Origin: Clostridiales bacterium UBA1777
GTDB lineage: Bacteria; Bacillota; Clostridia; Oscillospirales; Oscillospiraceae
Direction of reading: 5' to 3'
Assembly: GCA_002315275.1 (NCBI GenBank)
Contig: DCGN01000049.1
Coordinates: 1-13,518 of the forward strand
Length of the DNA stretch: 13,518 nucleotides
Shown: in pieces, positions 1 to 6,045 of the stretch
Layout of the letters: each line of letters begins with the position of its first letter
Numbering within the stretch: position 1 is the first letter of the stretch
Notes under the pieces: generated by a model
Databases searched by the model: none
Told to the model about the DNA's origin: nothing
What the model saw: the letters and a program-made list of their open reading frames with translations, nothing else
Made by a program: the position numbers and the translations under genes

Positions 1-40
1 AAAACAAAGAACCCTGCACCGAGGTGTAGGGTTCTTCGTT
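1..40 (-). terminator. Rho-independent terminator of the htrA transcript
   Basis: A 13-bp stem pairs 7-19 with 24-36 (one G-T wobble) around a CGAG loop at 20-23. Read on the minus strand, the stem is followed by TTGTTTT (6 down to 1), so it should end transcription arriving from the minus-strand htrA gene, whose stop codon lies about 58 bases before the stem. The plus-strand flank (TTCTTCGTTT) is less U-rich, so it is drawn as a minus-strand terminator, although weak two-way action is possible. Confidence 0.75.
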
Positions 41-94
41 TGGGAGAAAAGAGAGGATCTATAGGAGAAGAAGAGTATCAAATCAAATTCCGCG

Positions 95-1444
95 TCATGC
101 GGAAGCGGACTTCACGCCGGCCTCGTCAAAGGTGACGGAAAGGTCAAGCGTTCCGTTGCCGCGGTAGACCGTTACAACGGCATTGTCGCCCGCGGCGTAT
201 TGCCTTACGGCCTTGTTGAGCTCGGACTCGCTCGTCACGCGGGTACCGTCCACGCTGACGATTATATCGCCCGCCGATATGCCTGCCTTCTCGGCACAGC
301 CGCCTCTGTCAACAGCGCTTACATATGCGCCCTCGGGCAGATTGTACCACTTGGCATAGATGTAATTATATCTCTCGTCACAGGTGAGGCCGAGGTCGGC
401 CTTGCCCGAAACGTAGCCCTTTTCGATAAGCTCGTCGGCAATGGCCTTTGCATCGTTGATCGGAATGGCAAAGCCTAAGCCCTCAACACCCGTCATCGAA
501 TATTTCGCCGTGACGACACCGACGACCTGACCGTTTGAGTTATACACGGGGCCGCCCGAGTTGCCCTCGTTGACGGCGGCATCCACCTGAAACATGTTGA
601 TCGCATCGCCGTTTTCCTCGGTGACGACCTTTCTGTCAAGCGCGCTGACGTGTCCAGAGGACATTGAAAATTCGAGCTCGCCAAGAGGATTGCCGACGGC
701 GAACACATCGTCTCCGACGGCGAGGGCCTCGCTGTCGCCGAGAGCTGCAGATTCAAGACCGTCCGCCGTTATTTTCAGAACGGCGATGTCGTTATATTCC
801 TCCGTGCCGATTATCTCGGCTTTGTAGCGCGAACCGTCATGCAGCATGACCGTGACATCGTAGCCGTACTCGGCGGCGTACTCGATCACATGGTAATTCG
901 TGAGGATATAGCCGTCATCCCTGATGACGAAGCCGGAGCCAGACACGGCGGAGGAGCTGTTCTGGCCGAAGTAGTTCGTGTAGGTCACGGGTGTCGTTAT
1001 GCCGACGACCTCGCTGCACGCATCGGCGTATATCTGCGCGGGAGTAAGCCCGCCCTCGGGAGCGCACTGCACCGCGCTGACGGCGGCACTTTTCTGCTCG
1101 GCGGCGTTCAGCCTTGCGGACATCGCATCCACCGAGGCCTGAAGCGCTTCGACCTCCTTCTGAGCGCGGCTGTCCGTCACATAAGCGCCGACGGCAACGC
1201 CTACCGCAAGGCACACTGCGCACAGCACCGCAGCTCTTGCGGCACGGTCTGAGGAGCGCTGCTTTCTTGTCCTGTGCGGCGTTCTCTCCGGAGGAGCATA
1301 ATATCTCGGAGGATCGGGGCTCTCGCCTTGCGGCACATAATGCGCATCGGAATATACCTGACCCTCGGGTCTCACATAATGGTATTCTCCGGAGGTGTTC
1401 TTTTCATCGGCCGCGTTCAGGCCGCCCTCCGAACCTTCATACAT
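95..1444 (-). CDS. htrA: Membrane-anchored HtrA/DegP-family serine protease with one PDZ domain
   Basis: A trypsin-fold protease of the HtrA family, expected to degrade or check misfolded proteins on the outer face of the membrane. With the ATG at 1444 it has 449 residues: a Tyr/Pro-rich, charged cytoplasmic segment (1-67), one membrane helix (about 68-89), a short coiled-coil-like stretch (95-119), the protease domain (about 135-340) and a single PDZ domain (about 350-440). The catalytic triad is visible: His185 in TNYHVI, Asp219 in NDIAVLK and Ser296 in GNSGGP. A reading frame extends upstream to a TTG at 1513, but the ATG at 1444 has a GGGAG about 10 bases upstream and starts a typical N-terminal tail, so it is preferred. 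It lies 95 bases downstream of cinA with no terminator between, so it may be co-transcribed or use a weak promoter in the gap. The subfamily name (HtrA, HtrB or DegP-like) cannot be settled from the sequence. Confidence 0.93.
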   Translation of the reverse strand: MYEGSEGGLNAADEKNTSGEYHYVRPEGQVYSDAHYVPQGESPDPPRYYAPPERTPHRTRKQRSSDRAARAAVLCAVCLAVGVAVGAYVTDSRAQKEVEALQASVDAMSARLNAAEQKSAAVSAVQCAPEGGLTPAQIYADACSEVVGITTPVTYTNYFGQNSSSAVSGSGFVIRDDGYILTNYHVIEYAAEYGYDVTVMLHDGSRYKAEIIGTEEYNDIAVLKITADGLESAALGDSEALAVGDDVFAVGNPLGELEFSMSSGHVSALDRKVVTEENGDAINMFQVDAAVNEGNSGGPVYNSNGQVVGVVTAKYSMTGVEGLGFAIPINDAKAIADELIEKGYVSGKADLGLTCDERYNYIYAKWYNLPEGAYVSAVDRGGCAEKAGISAGDIIVSVDGTRVTSESELNKAVRQYAAGDNAVVTVYRGNGTLDLSVTFDEAGVKSASA

Positions 1445-1476
1445 AGCCAAAAGTCTCCCGTCCCTTTCTTGTGATG

Positions 1477-1505
1477 ATACTATATGATACAAATATGTCC
1501 GTGAA
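1477..1505 (-). promoter_or_regulatory. Possible weak promoter for htrA
   Basis: In the AT-rich gap between cinA and htrA the minus strand reads TTCACG (1505-1500), 17 bases, then TAGTAT (1482-1477), upstream of the preferred htrA start at 1444. The boxes match sigma-A consensus only moderately, and overlapping alternatives such as TTGTTC with TATCAT exist. The sequence GTATCAT occurs twice, 10 bases apart, in this segment. It would allow htrA to be expressed apart from thiI-cinA, but read-through is equally possible. Confidence 0.3.
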
Positions 1506-1539
1506 ATGAACAAACACTCAACAAAATATAAACAAAGCT

Positions 1540-2811
1540 CTATTTGTCGTACCCTGCGATCACATCAAGCCCCGTCATATACCGGCGGAGCATATCGTAG
1601 GCATGATTGCCGGCCATGCGGCGGATAAATGAGCGCGTGCGCACCTTGCCGAGATGGAGGCATCTCACGAACGTGCCCTCCTTCGCGGCGAGGGATACGA
1701 ACACGTCTCCTACCTCGTGCACACCGTCCCCGTCCGGCCCGGCGAGACCGGTTATGCCGATGCCGACATCCGTTCCAAGCTCGCGGCGGATGCCCTCCGC
1801 CATAGCCTTCGCAACGGGATAGCTGACGGCGTTATTCTCCTCGATGAAATCCCTGTCGATTCCGAGGAGCTTCGCCTTGACGGCGTTCGTATACGTGACG
1901 GCGCCGCCCATGAAAAACTCGCTTGCTCCCGCGAGATCCGTAAAGCGCTTGGCTACCTCTCCGCCGGTGCAGCTCTCCGCGAGGGAGAACGTGAGCGGAG
2001 CTTTCTTCAGCAGCGCCATGACGGCCTCCTCGATGGACTCAACGTCGACCCCGTAGACGTTCTCGCCGACAACGTCCATCACATGCTCCATCACGGGGCG
2101 CACCATGGCCTCGCCCTCGGCCTCGCTCTTCGCCTTGGCAGTCACCTGCAGGAGGCAGTCGCACTCCTTGGCGTAGGGCGCCATCGTCGGATTGGTCATG
2201 GCGTTCATCTCGGAGGCGAACATATCGTCTATCCTGCTCTCGGAGATGCCGAAGATGCGCAGCGAATGAGACACTATCTGCTCATCCGACAGCTTTCTGA
2301 GATACGGGATCACCGACTCGCGGAGCATCGCGTTGCACTCCTTCGGCGGGCCGGGAAGCATGATGACTGTTTTGCCGTCCGCTTCAAAGGCGCAGCCCGG
2401 AGCCGTCCCGCAGTTATTATGGAACACGGTGCAGCCCTCGGGCAGCATCGCCTGCAGGAAATTGTTCTCGGTTATTTTGCGGCCGGGGGCGATATAGTCA
2501 TAAAGGCTCTTCATTTCGGCCTCGTTTTCAACGAGCTTCAGGCCGAAGCTCTCGGCGAGGAGCTGCTTCGTGAGATCGTCACAGGTGGGGCCGAGGCCGC
2601 CCGTTGTGATGATGATATCCGCCCTCTGCTTTGCAACGGCAACGCAGTCGCGCACCCGCTGCGGGTTATCGCCTACGACGGTGTGGTATTTTACGTTTAT
2701 GCCGATCTTCGAGAGCATCTCGGAGATATCGCGGGCATCGGTATTCGTGACGTGGCCGAGCAGAAGCTCCGTGCCGACGGAGAGTATTTCCGTGTCATAT
2801 GCTCTTTTCAT
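1540..2811 (-). CDS. cinA: CinA: competence/damage-inducible protein, ADP-ribose pyrophosphatase plus NMN amidohydrolase
   Basis: A full-length two-domain CinA of 423 residues. The N-terminal molybdopterin-binding-like domain (COG1058; about 1-170) shows SVGTELLLGH at the start, GGLGPTCDD (71-79) and LPGPPKE (152-158). The C-terminal PncC-type domain (about 255-415) shows AESCTGG (278-284) with the serine expected to be catalytic, and GITGLAGPDG (352-361). Family members hydrolyse ADP-ribose and deamidate nicotinamide mononucleotide, recycling the pyridine nucleotide by-product of NAD-dependent DNA ligase. The name comes from the competence regulon of Streptococcus and Bacillus, and competence itself is not implied here. 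The ATG at 2811 lies inside the end of thiI (17-bp overlap), with GAGAGG about 10 bases upstream, so translation is probably coupled. The motifs and length are normal and nothing looks broken. Confidence 0.96.
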   Translation of the reverse strand: MKRAYDTEILSVGTELLLGHVTNTDARDISEMLSKIGINVKYHTVVGDNPQRVRDCVAVAKQRADIIITTGGLGPTCDDLTKQLLAESFGLKLVENEAEMKSLYDYIAPGRKITENNFLQAMLPEGCTVFHNNCGTAPGCAFEADGKTVIMLPGPPKECNAMLRESVIPYLRKLSDEQIVSHSLRIFGISESRIDDMFASEMNAMTNPTMAPYAKECDCLLQVTAKAKSEAEGEAMVRPVMEHVMDVVGENVYGVDVESIEEAVMALLKKAPLTFSLAESCTGGEVAKRFTDLAGASEFFMGGAVTYTNAVKAKLLGIDRDFIEENNAVSYPVAKAMAEGIRRELGTDVGIGITGLAGPDGDGVHEVGDVFVSLAAKEGTFVRCLHLGKVRTRSFIRRMAGNHAYDMLRRYMTGLDVIAGYDK

Positions 2812-3976
2812 CTACCGCTATCCTCTCAACACCTGCGAGCGCCTCTTCCACGAGCGCGTCAACGTCCATCGCGGCCTCGGCGGCAGCGACCTCCGAAAGC
2901 TTCGGATGGGTCTTCGGATGGCGCGGAGTGAAGACGGTGCAGCAGTCCTCATAGGGCAGGATGCTCGTTTCAAACGTGCCTATTCTTCTCGCGATCGTGA
3001 TTATCTCTTCCTTGTCCATGCCGATAAGCGGCTGAAGGACCGGCATATTGATAACGGACTGCGTGGATGCCATGGCCTCCATCGTCTGGCTTGCGACCTG
3101 GCCGAGGTTCTCGCCGGTAACTATCGCCTTTGCGCCGTTATCCTTTGCGATGCGCTCGGCAATGCGCATCATGAACCGGCGCATGATAAGCGTGAAGTAC
3201 TCCTCGGGGCACTTGTCGCGTATCTCCTCCTGAATGTGCGTGAACGGCACGACCTCGATGCTCATTTTTCCGCAATAGGCCGTTAAGAGCCCTGCAAGCT
3301 CGATGACCTTTTCCTTGGCCTGCTCGGAGGTGTAGGGGAAGGAGAAGAAGTGCACCGGGATAAGGCGCACGCCGCGGCGGGCTATCATGTAGGTGGAGAC
3401 GGGGCTGTCGATACCGCCGGAGAGGAGAGAAACGGCAACGCCGTTTGAGCCGACGGGCATTCCGCCCGCTCCCTGCACCGGCGCGGCATGGACATAGGCC
3501 GCGATATCGCGCACCTCAACGGTGACCGTGAGCTCGGGGTCATGCACGTCGACCTCCGTGTTCGGGAAGGCCTCGGCAAGCTCGCCGCCTACATATTGGC
3601 TGAGCTCGATGCTCGTCATCGGGAAGCTCTTGTCGCTTCTCTTGGACTCGACCTTGAAGCTCTTTGCGGACTCCATAGCGTCCTTCAGATAGGTCTTGGC
3701 GAGGGCAACGATAGCATCCTTGTCCTTGGCACACTCGGCGGCGCGGCTCATCTTGATGATGCCGAAGACCTTGCCGAGCGCCTCAAAGGCGAGATCCATA
3801 TCGGCATTCTCGTCAATCGGCTCGACGTATATGATGCTCTGCAGACAGTAGGCCTTGAAGCTGCCTATAGCCGAGAGCCTGTGCTTTACGTTGTTGAGGA
3901 GCTTCTGCTCGAAGCTTCTGCGGTTCAGGCCCTTGAGAACTATCTCGCCGAGCTTGAGAAGGATTATCTCTTTCAT
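2795..3976 (-). CDS. thiI: ThiI: tRNA 4-thiouridine sulfurtransferase, without rhodanese domain
   Basis: ATP-dependent tRNA sulfurtransferase making 4-thiouridine at position 8 of tRNA and, in some organisms, supplying sulfur to ThiS for thiazole synthesis. The 393 residues contain an N-terminal ferredoxin-like region, a THUMP domain (about 60-160), the GAGGMPVGSNG linker and the PP-loop SGGIDS (186-191), then the adenylation domain. It stops after the conserved TPRHPKTHPK stretch, so the C-terminal rhodanese domain of the E. coli enzyme is absent, as in Bacillus, where a dedicated NifS-like cysteine desulfurase hands over the sulfur. No such desulfurase is in this window. The ATG at 3976 is chosen because GGGAG sits 8 bases upstream and MKEIILLKLGE is the usual family start; an in-frame ATG at 3991 has no ribosome site. 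It is first in the unit with cinA and divergent from the cysK leader. Confidence 0.95.
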   Translation of the reverse strand: MKEIILLKLGEIVLKGLNRRSFEQKLLNNVKHRLSAIGSFKAYCLQSIIYVEPIDENADMDLAFEALGKVFGIIKMSRAAECAKDKDAIVALAKTYLKDAMESAKSFKVESKRSDKSFPMTSIELSQYVGGELAEAFPNTEVDVHDPELTVTVEVRDIAAYVHAAPVQGAGGMPVGSNGVAVSLLSGGIDSPVSTYMIARRGVRLIPVHFFSFPYTSEQAKEKVIELAGLLTAYCGKMSIEVVPFTHIQEEIRDKCPEEYFTLIMRRFMMRIAERIAKDNGAKAIVTGENLGQVASQTMEAMASTQSVINMPVLQPLIGMDKEEIITIARRIGTFETSILPYEDCCTVFTPRHPKTHPKLSEVAAAEAAMDVDALVEEALAGVERIAVDEKSI

Positions 3977-4017
3977 GGTTATTACTCCCATTCGGTATTT
4001 TATGGTTTAACTTATTT

Positions 4018-4046
4018 ATTATATCATTCCTTTTTCCGATTCTCAA
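4018..4046 (-). promoter_or_regulatory. Sigma-A promoter of the thiI-cinA transcript
   Basis: On the minus strand TTGAGA (4046-4041) is followed after exactly 17 bases by a perfect TATAAT (4023-4018), giving an expected start near 4011 and a leader of roughly 35 bases before thiI. It is divergent from the cysK promoter, with about 33 AT-rich bases between the two -35 boxes, so one regulator could touch both. Confidence 0.8.
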
Positions 4047-4079
4047 CACAAAAACAAGCGCGAAAAGCAAATTAAGCGG

Positions 4080-4108
4080 TTGACAAATTTGCCGAAACGG
4101 CATATTCT
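4080..4108 (+). promoter_or_regulatory. Strong sigma-A promoter of the cysteine operon
   Basis: A perfect TTGACA (4080-4085), a 17-base spacer, then TATTCT (4103-4108), giving an expected start near 4115. The spacer contains the inverted repeat TGCCG-AAA-CGGCA (4090-4102), which could be an operator or chance. With a start near 4115 the leader RNA is about 195 bases long before cysK and contains the Cys-rich ORF and the terminator. Confidence 0.8.
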
Positions 4109-4154
4109 GCAATAGAGCTTTGTGCTCGCATTACCCGAAAGAGAGGTGACAGTG

Positions 4155-4214
4155 ATGAAAAAGAATATTATGTGTTGTGAGTGTTGTTGCCGATGTCGCT
4201 GTCGCCGTTTTTGA
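4155..4214 (+). CDS. Cys-rich leader peptide of the cysK-cysE operon (19 aa)
   Basis: A 19-codon ORF reading MKKNIMCCECCCRCRCRRF, with seven cysteines in its last 13 residues, the others mostly arginines. GAGGTGA (4143-4149) lies about 6 bases before the ATG, so it should be well translated. Six Cys codons are TGT and one TGC. The peptide probably has no function of its own; its Cys codons would act as a gauge of charged tRNA-Cys for the downstream attenuator. It sits immediately upstream of the two cysteine synthesis genes, which is what makes this reading persuasive. A metal-binding micropeptide is an alternative but does not explain the terminator that follows. Confidence 0.8.
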   Translation: MKKNIMCCECCCRCRCRRF

Positions 4215-4246
4215 CAGGGGTCAGGTCAGCACGCCCCTATTTTGTC
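4213..4246 (+). other. Leader hairpin between the Cys ORF and the terminator
   Basis: AGGGG (4216-4220) pairs with CCCCT (4234-4238), and GACA (4213-4216) can extend the base by pairing with TGTC (4243-4246) across a small bulge. It overlaps the stop codon of the leader peptide. It is a plausible intermediate structure of the attenuator, although CTGTC (4199-4203) can also pair with GACAG (4213-4217), so the real fold is uncertain. Confidence 0.45.
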
Positions 4247-4247
4247 G

Positions 4248-4274
4248 AGCGGCGCATTTGGCGCTGCTTTTTTG
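4248..4274 (+). terminator. Attenuator terminator upstream of cysK
   Basis: AGCGGCGC (4248-4255) pairs with GCGCTGCT (4261-4268) through 8 pairs, one of them G-U, around an ATTTG loop, and is followed by a run of six T (4268-4273). It lies between the Cys-rich leader ORF and the cysK ribosome site, with no complete gene in front of it, which is the position expected of a conditional terminator. Confidence 0.85.
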
Positions 4275-4308
4275 TTGCTCAAAAATACGAAAATGAGGTA
4301 ATTTAACT

Positions 4309-5250
4309 GTGAAAATATACAGCAAAGTCGAACAGCTCATCGGCGAAACGCCGCTCATGGAGCTCAGAAATATTGAAAACGCACACGCTCTCAAGGCAAG
4401 GCTTCTCGTGAAGCTTGAGAGCTTCAACCCCGCAGGCTCGGCCAAGGACAGAGCCGCCCTCTATATGCTCAACGCCGCAGAGCGCGCCGGAGAGCTTGAC
4501 CGCGACACGGTCATCATCGAGCCGACCTCCGGCAACACCGGCATAGGGCTTGCGTCCGTAGGCGCGTCGCGCGGCTGCAAGGTAATCATCGTCATGCCCG
4601 ATACGATGTCCGTTGAGCGCCGCCAGCTCATGGCCGCATACGGCGCGGAGGTAGTGCTCACGCCGGGTGCGCTCGGCATGAAGGGCTGCATCGAAAAGGC
4701 CGAGGAGCTCAAAAAGGAGTATCCCAAGGCGTTCATCCCCGGCCAGTTCACAAACAGCGCAAACGCCGAGGCGCACTATAACACCACCGGCCCCGAGATA
4801 TGGCGGGATACCGACGGAACGGTCGACATTTTCGTCGCGGGAGTCGGCACAGGCGGCACCATAACGGGCGTCGGCCGCTATCTCAAGGCGCAGAAGCCCG
4901 ACGTAAAGATCGTCGCCGTTGAGCCCGACACATCTCCCCTTCTCAGCCGCGGCTATGCGGGACCGCACGGGCTGCAGGGCATCGGGGCAAACTTCGTGCC
5001 CGATATCCTCGACAGAGGCGTTATCGATGAGATCATCACCGTTAGCACGGAGGAGGCATACGCCGTGGGGCGCGAGATAGGCCGAAGGGAGGGCATCCTC
5101 GTGGGCATTTCCGCGGGTGCCGCCGTCCACGCCGCGATGAAGCTCGCTGCCATGGAGGAAAACCGCGGGAAGAACATCGTTGTTCTCGCACCCGACACCG
5201 GAGACCATTATCTCTCCACGGCAATGTTCGCGCAGGAGGAAGGCAAGTAA
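4309..5250 (+). CDS. cysK: CysK: O-acetylserine (thiol)-lyase, cysteine synthase A
   Basis: PLP enzyme converting O-acetylserine and sulfide to cysteine and acetate in the cytoplasm. The 313 residues match the family length. Visible signatures are the PLP lysine Lys46 in NPAGSAKDR, the substrate loop TSGNTG (73-78), the phosphate-binding GTGGT (180-184), GISAGA (267-271) and the C-terminal APDTGDHYLST. The start is a GTG at 4309 with GAGG at 4295-4298 about 10 bases upstream; no usable ATG precedes it. The Ala before the lysine (SAKDR rather than the more usual SVKDR) is a mild variation. It is the first gene after the putative cysteine attenuator and is coupled to cysE, with which CysK often forms the cysteine synthase complex. 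The closely related cystathionine beta-synthase-like enzymes are less likely because of the length and the cysE partner. Confidence 0.96.
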   Translation: MKIYSKVEQLIGETPLMELRNIENAHALKARLLVKLESFNPAGSAKDRAALYMLNAAERAGELDRDTVIIEPTSGNTGIGLASVGASRGCKVIIVMPDTMSVERRQLMAAYGAEVVLTPGALGMKGCIEKAEELKKEYPKAFIPGQFTNSANAEAHYNTTGPEIWRDTDGTVDIFVAGVGTGGTITGVGRYLKAQKPDVKIVAVEPDTSPLLSRGYAGPHGLQGIGANFVPDILDRGVIDEIITVSTEEAYAVGREIGRREGILVGISAGAAVHAAMKLAAMEENRGKNIVVLAPDTGDHYLSTAMFAQEEGK

Positions 5251-5891
5251 TGTTCAAGTATCTGCGCGAAACTGTCAAAGCATACATGGCACGCGACCCC
5301 GCCGCGAGAAGCGCCGTTGAGGTGTGCCTGCTGTACCCCGGCATCAAGGCCGTTATCGACCACCGCATTGCGCATTGGTTTTATAAGCACAGACTGTTTT
5401 TCATCGCGAGGTGCATCTCCCAGCACAGCCGCAGACGGACCGGTATCGAGATTCACCCCGGTGCCGTGATAGGCCGCCGCCTCGTTATCGACCACGGCAT
5501 GGGCATCGTCATCGGCGAGACGGCCGAGATAGGCGATGACTGCCTCATATACCACGGCGTTACGCTCGGCGGCACCGGCAAGGACACCGGCAAACGCCAC
5601 CCGACTATCGGCAGCAACGTGATGATATCCACGGGCGCGAAGGTGCTCGGCCCGTTCAGAGTGGGCGACAACAGCCGCATCGCGGCAAACGCCGTTGTTC
5701 TCAGCGAGGTCCCCGCCGACAGCACGGCCGTCGGCATCCCGGCAAAGATCGTCCGCATTGCGGGCCGGAGGGTCAACTTCGCGGGAGAGGTGGACCAGAT
5801 ACACGTTTCCGACCCGATGGCAGAGGAGCTCGAGAGACTGCGCAGCGAGATCGAGAAGCTCAAAGAGGCACTCCCCTCAAAGGAAGCCTGA
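5250..5891 (+). CDS. cysE: CysE: serine O-acetyltransferase
   Basis: Transfers acetyl from acetyl-CoA to serine, the committed step of cysteine synthesis. It has 213 residues, the short Bacillus-like form rather than the roughly 270-residue enterobacterial one. A short helical N-terminus (1-65) precedes a left-handed beta-helix of hexapeptide repeats (about 66-170) with IDHGMG (His82, expected catalytic), IGETAEIGDD and YHGVTLGGTGKDTGKRHP (101-118). A Glu/Lys-rich helix (190-208) ends the protein. The ATG shares its A with the cysK stop codon (TAATG), and AGGAGGA at 5234-5240 lies within cysK, so translation is coupled. The long enterobacterial N-terminal domain is missing, as is normal for this group. 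Feedback inhibition by cysteine is known for the family, but the C-terminal tail needed for the CysK complex cannot be judged here. Confidence 0.96.
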   Translation: MFKYLRETVKAYMARDPAARSAVEVCLLYPGIKAVIDHRIAHWFYKHRLFFIARCISQHSRRRTGIEIHPGAVIGRRLVIDHGMGIVIGETAEIGDDCLIYHGVTLGGTGKDTGKRHPTIGSNVMISTGAKVLGPFRVGDNSRIAANAVVLSEVPADSTAVGIPAKIVRIAGRRVNFAGEVDQIHVSDPMAEELERLRSEIEKLKEALPSKEA

Positions 5892-5899
5892 TAAATGCG

Positions 5900-5938
5900 C
5901 ACCGCGCTTTCCTGCCCGAACAGGAGAGCGCGGTGTTT
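5900..5938 (+). terminator. Hairpin terminator after cysE
   Basis: A 15-bp stem (5900-5914 with 5921-5935, one wobble) closes a CCCGAA loop 8 bases after the cysE stop. The trailing T tract is only TTT, so it may be an inefficient terminator or a 3'-end stabilising hairpin. The next promoter begins about 20 bases later. Confidence 0.65.
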
Positions 5939-5956
5939 GCATGCGTATTAAACCGT

Positions 5957-5985
5957 TTGACAATGATGCCGGCATTTAGTATTAT
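5957..5985 (+). promoter_or_regulatory. Strong sigma-A promoter of the ABC transporter operon
   Basis: A perfect TTGACA (5957-5962), a 17-base spacer and TATTAT (5980-5985). The predicted transcription start is near 5992. The spacer contains the perfect 10-bp palindrome ATGCCGGCAT (5966-5975). This spacer and the cysK promoter spacer both carry TGCCG at the same distance from TTGACAA. Confidence 0.8.
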
Positions 5986-6045
5986 AACTGATGTTATATG
6001 AAAAATCGTCGCACCCGTCACGCCGGTGTCTTCGGGAAGGAATAT

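Larger units (their letters stand above)
4115..4308 (+). promoter_or_regulatory. Putative cysteine-responsive transcription attenuator (cysK leader)
   Basis: The untranslated leader of cysK carries, in order, a ribosome-binding site, a short ORF with seven Cys codons, a GGGG/CCCC hairpin and a Rho-independent terminator 35 bases before the cysK start. Competing pairings can be drawn by eye. The end of the leader ORF (4203-4210) can pair with the left arm of the terminator (4247-4254; 8 pairs including two wobbles), and AGCACGCC (4228-4235) can pair with the right arm (4260-4268; one bulge). Stalling at Cys codons would leave 4203-4210 free to form the antiterminator. A ribosome that reaches the stop codon at 4212 would cover it and let the terminator form. 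This is the classic amino-acid-biosynthesis attenuation logic. The function is inferred and no folding energies were computed. Confidence 0.75.

Noticed and set aside
1654..2931. A 425-residue open frame on the plus strand opposite cinA
   Set aside because: It mirrors the strongly conserved cinA frame, has no ribosome site or recognisable domain, and such long antisense frames are common opposite GC-rich genes with biased codons.
4115..4308. T-box or SAM riboswitch in the cysK leader
   Set aside because: No T-box UGGN-type antiterminator bulge or specifier loop and no SAM-I-like multi-stem core was recognised in the roughly 195-base leader. The Cys-rich ORF and terminator explain it better.
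4303..5208. A 301-residue open frame opposite cysK
   Set aside because: It overlaps the entire cysK gene, whose catalytic motifs are intact, and lacks any start signal; a shadow frame.
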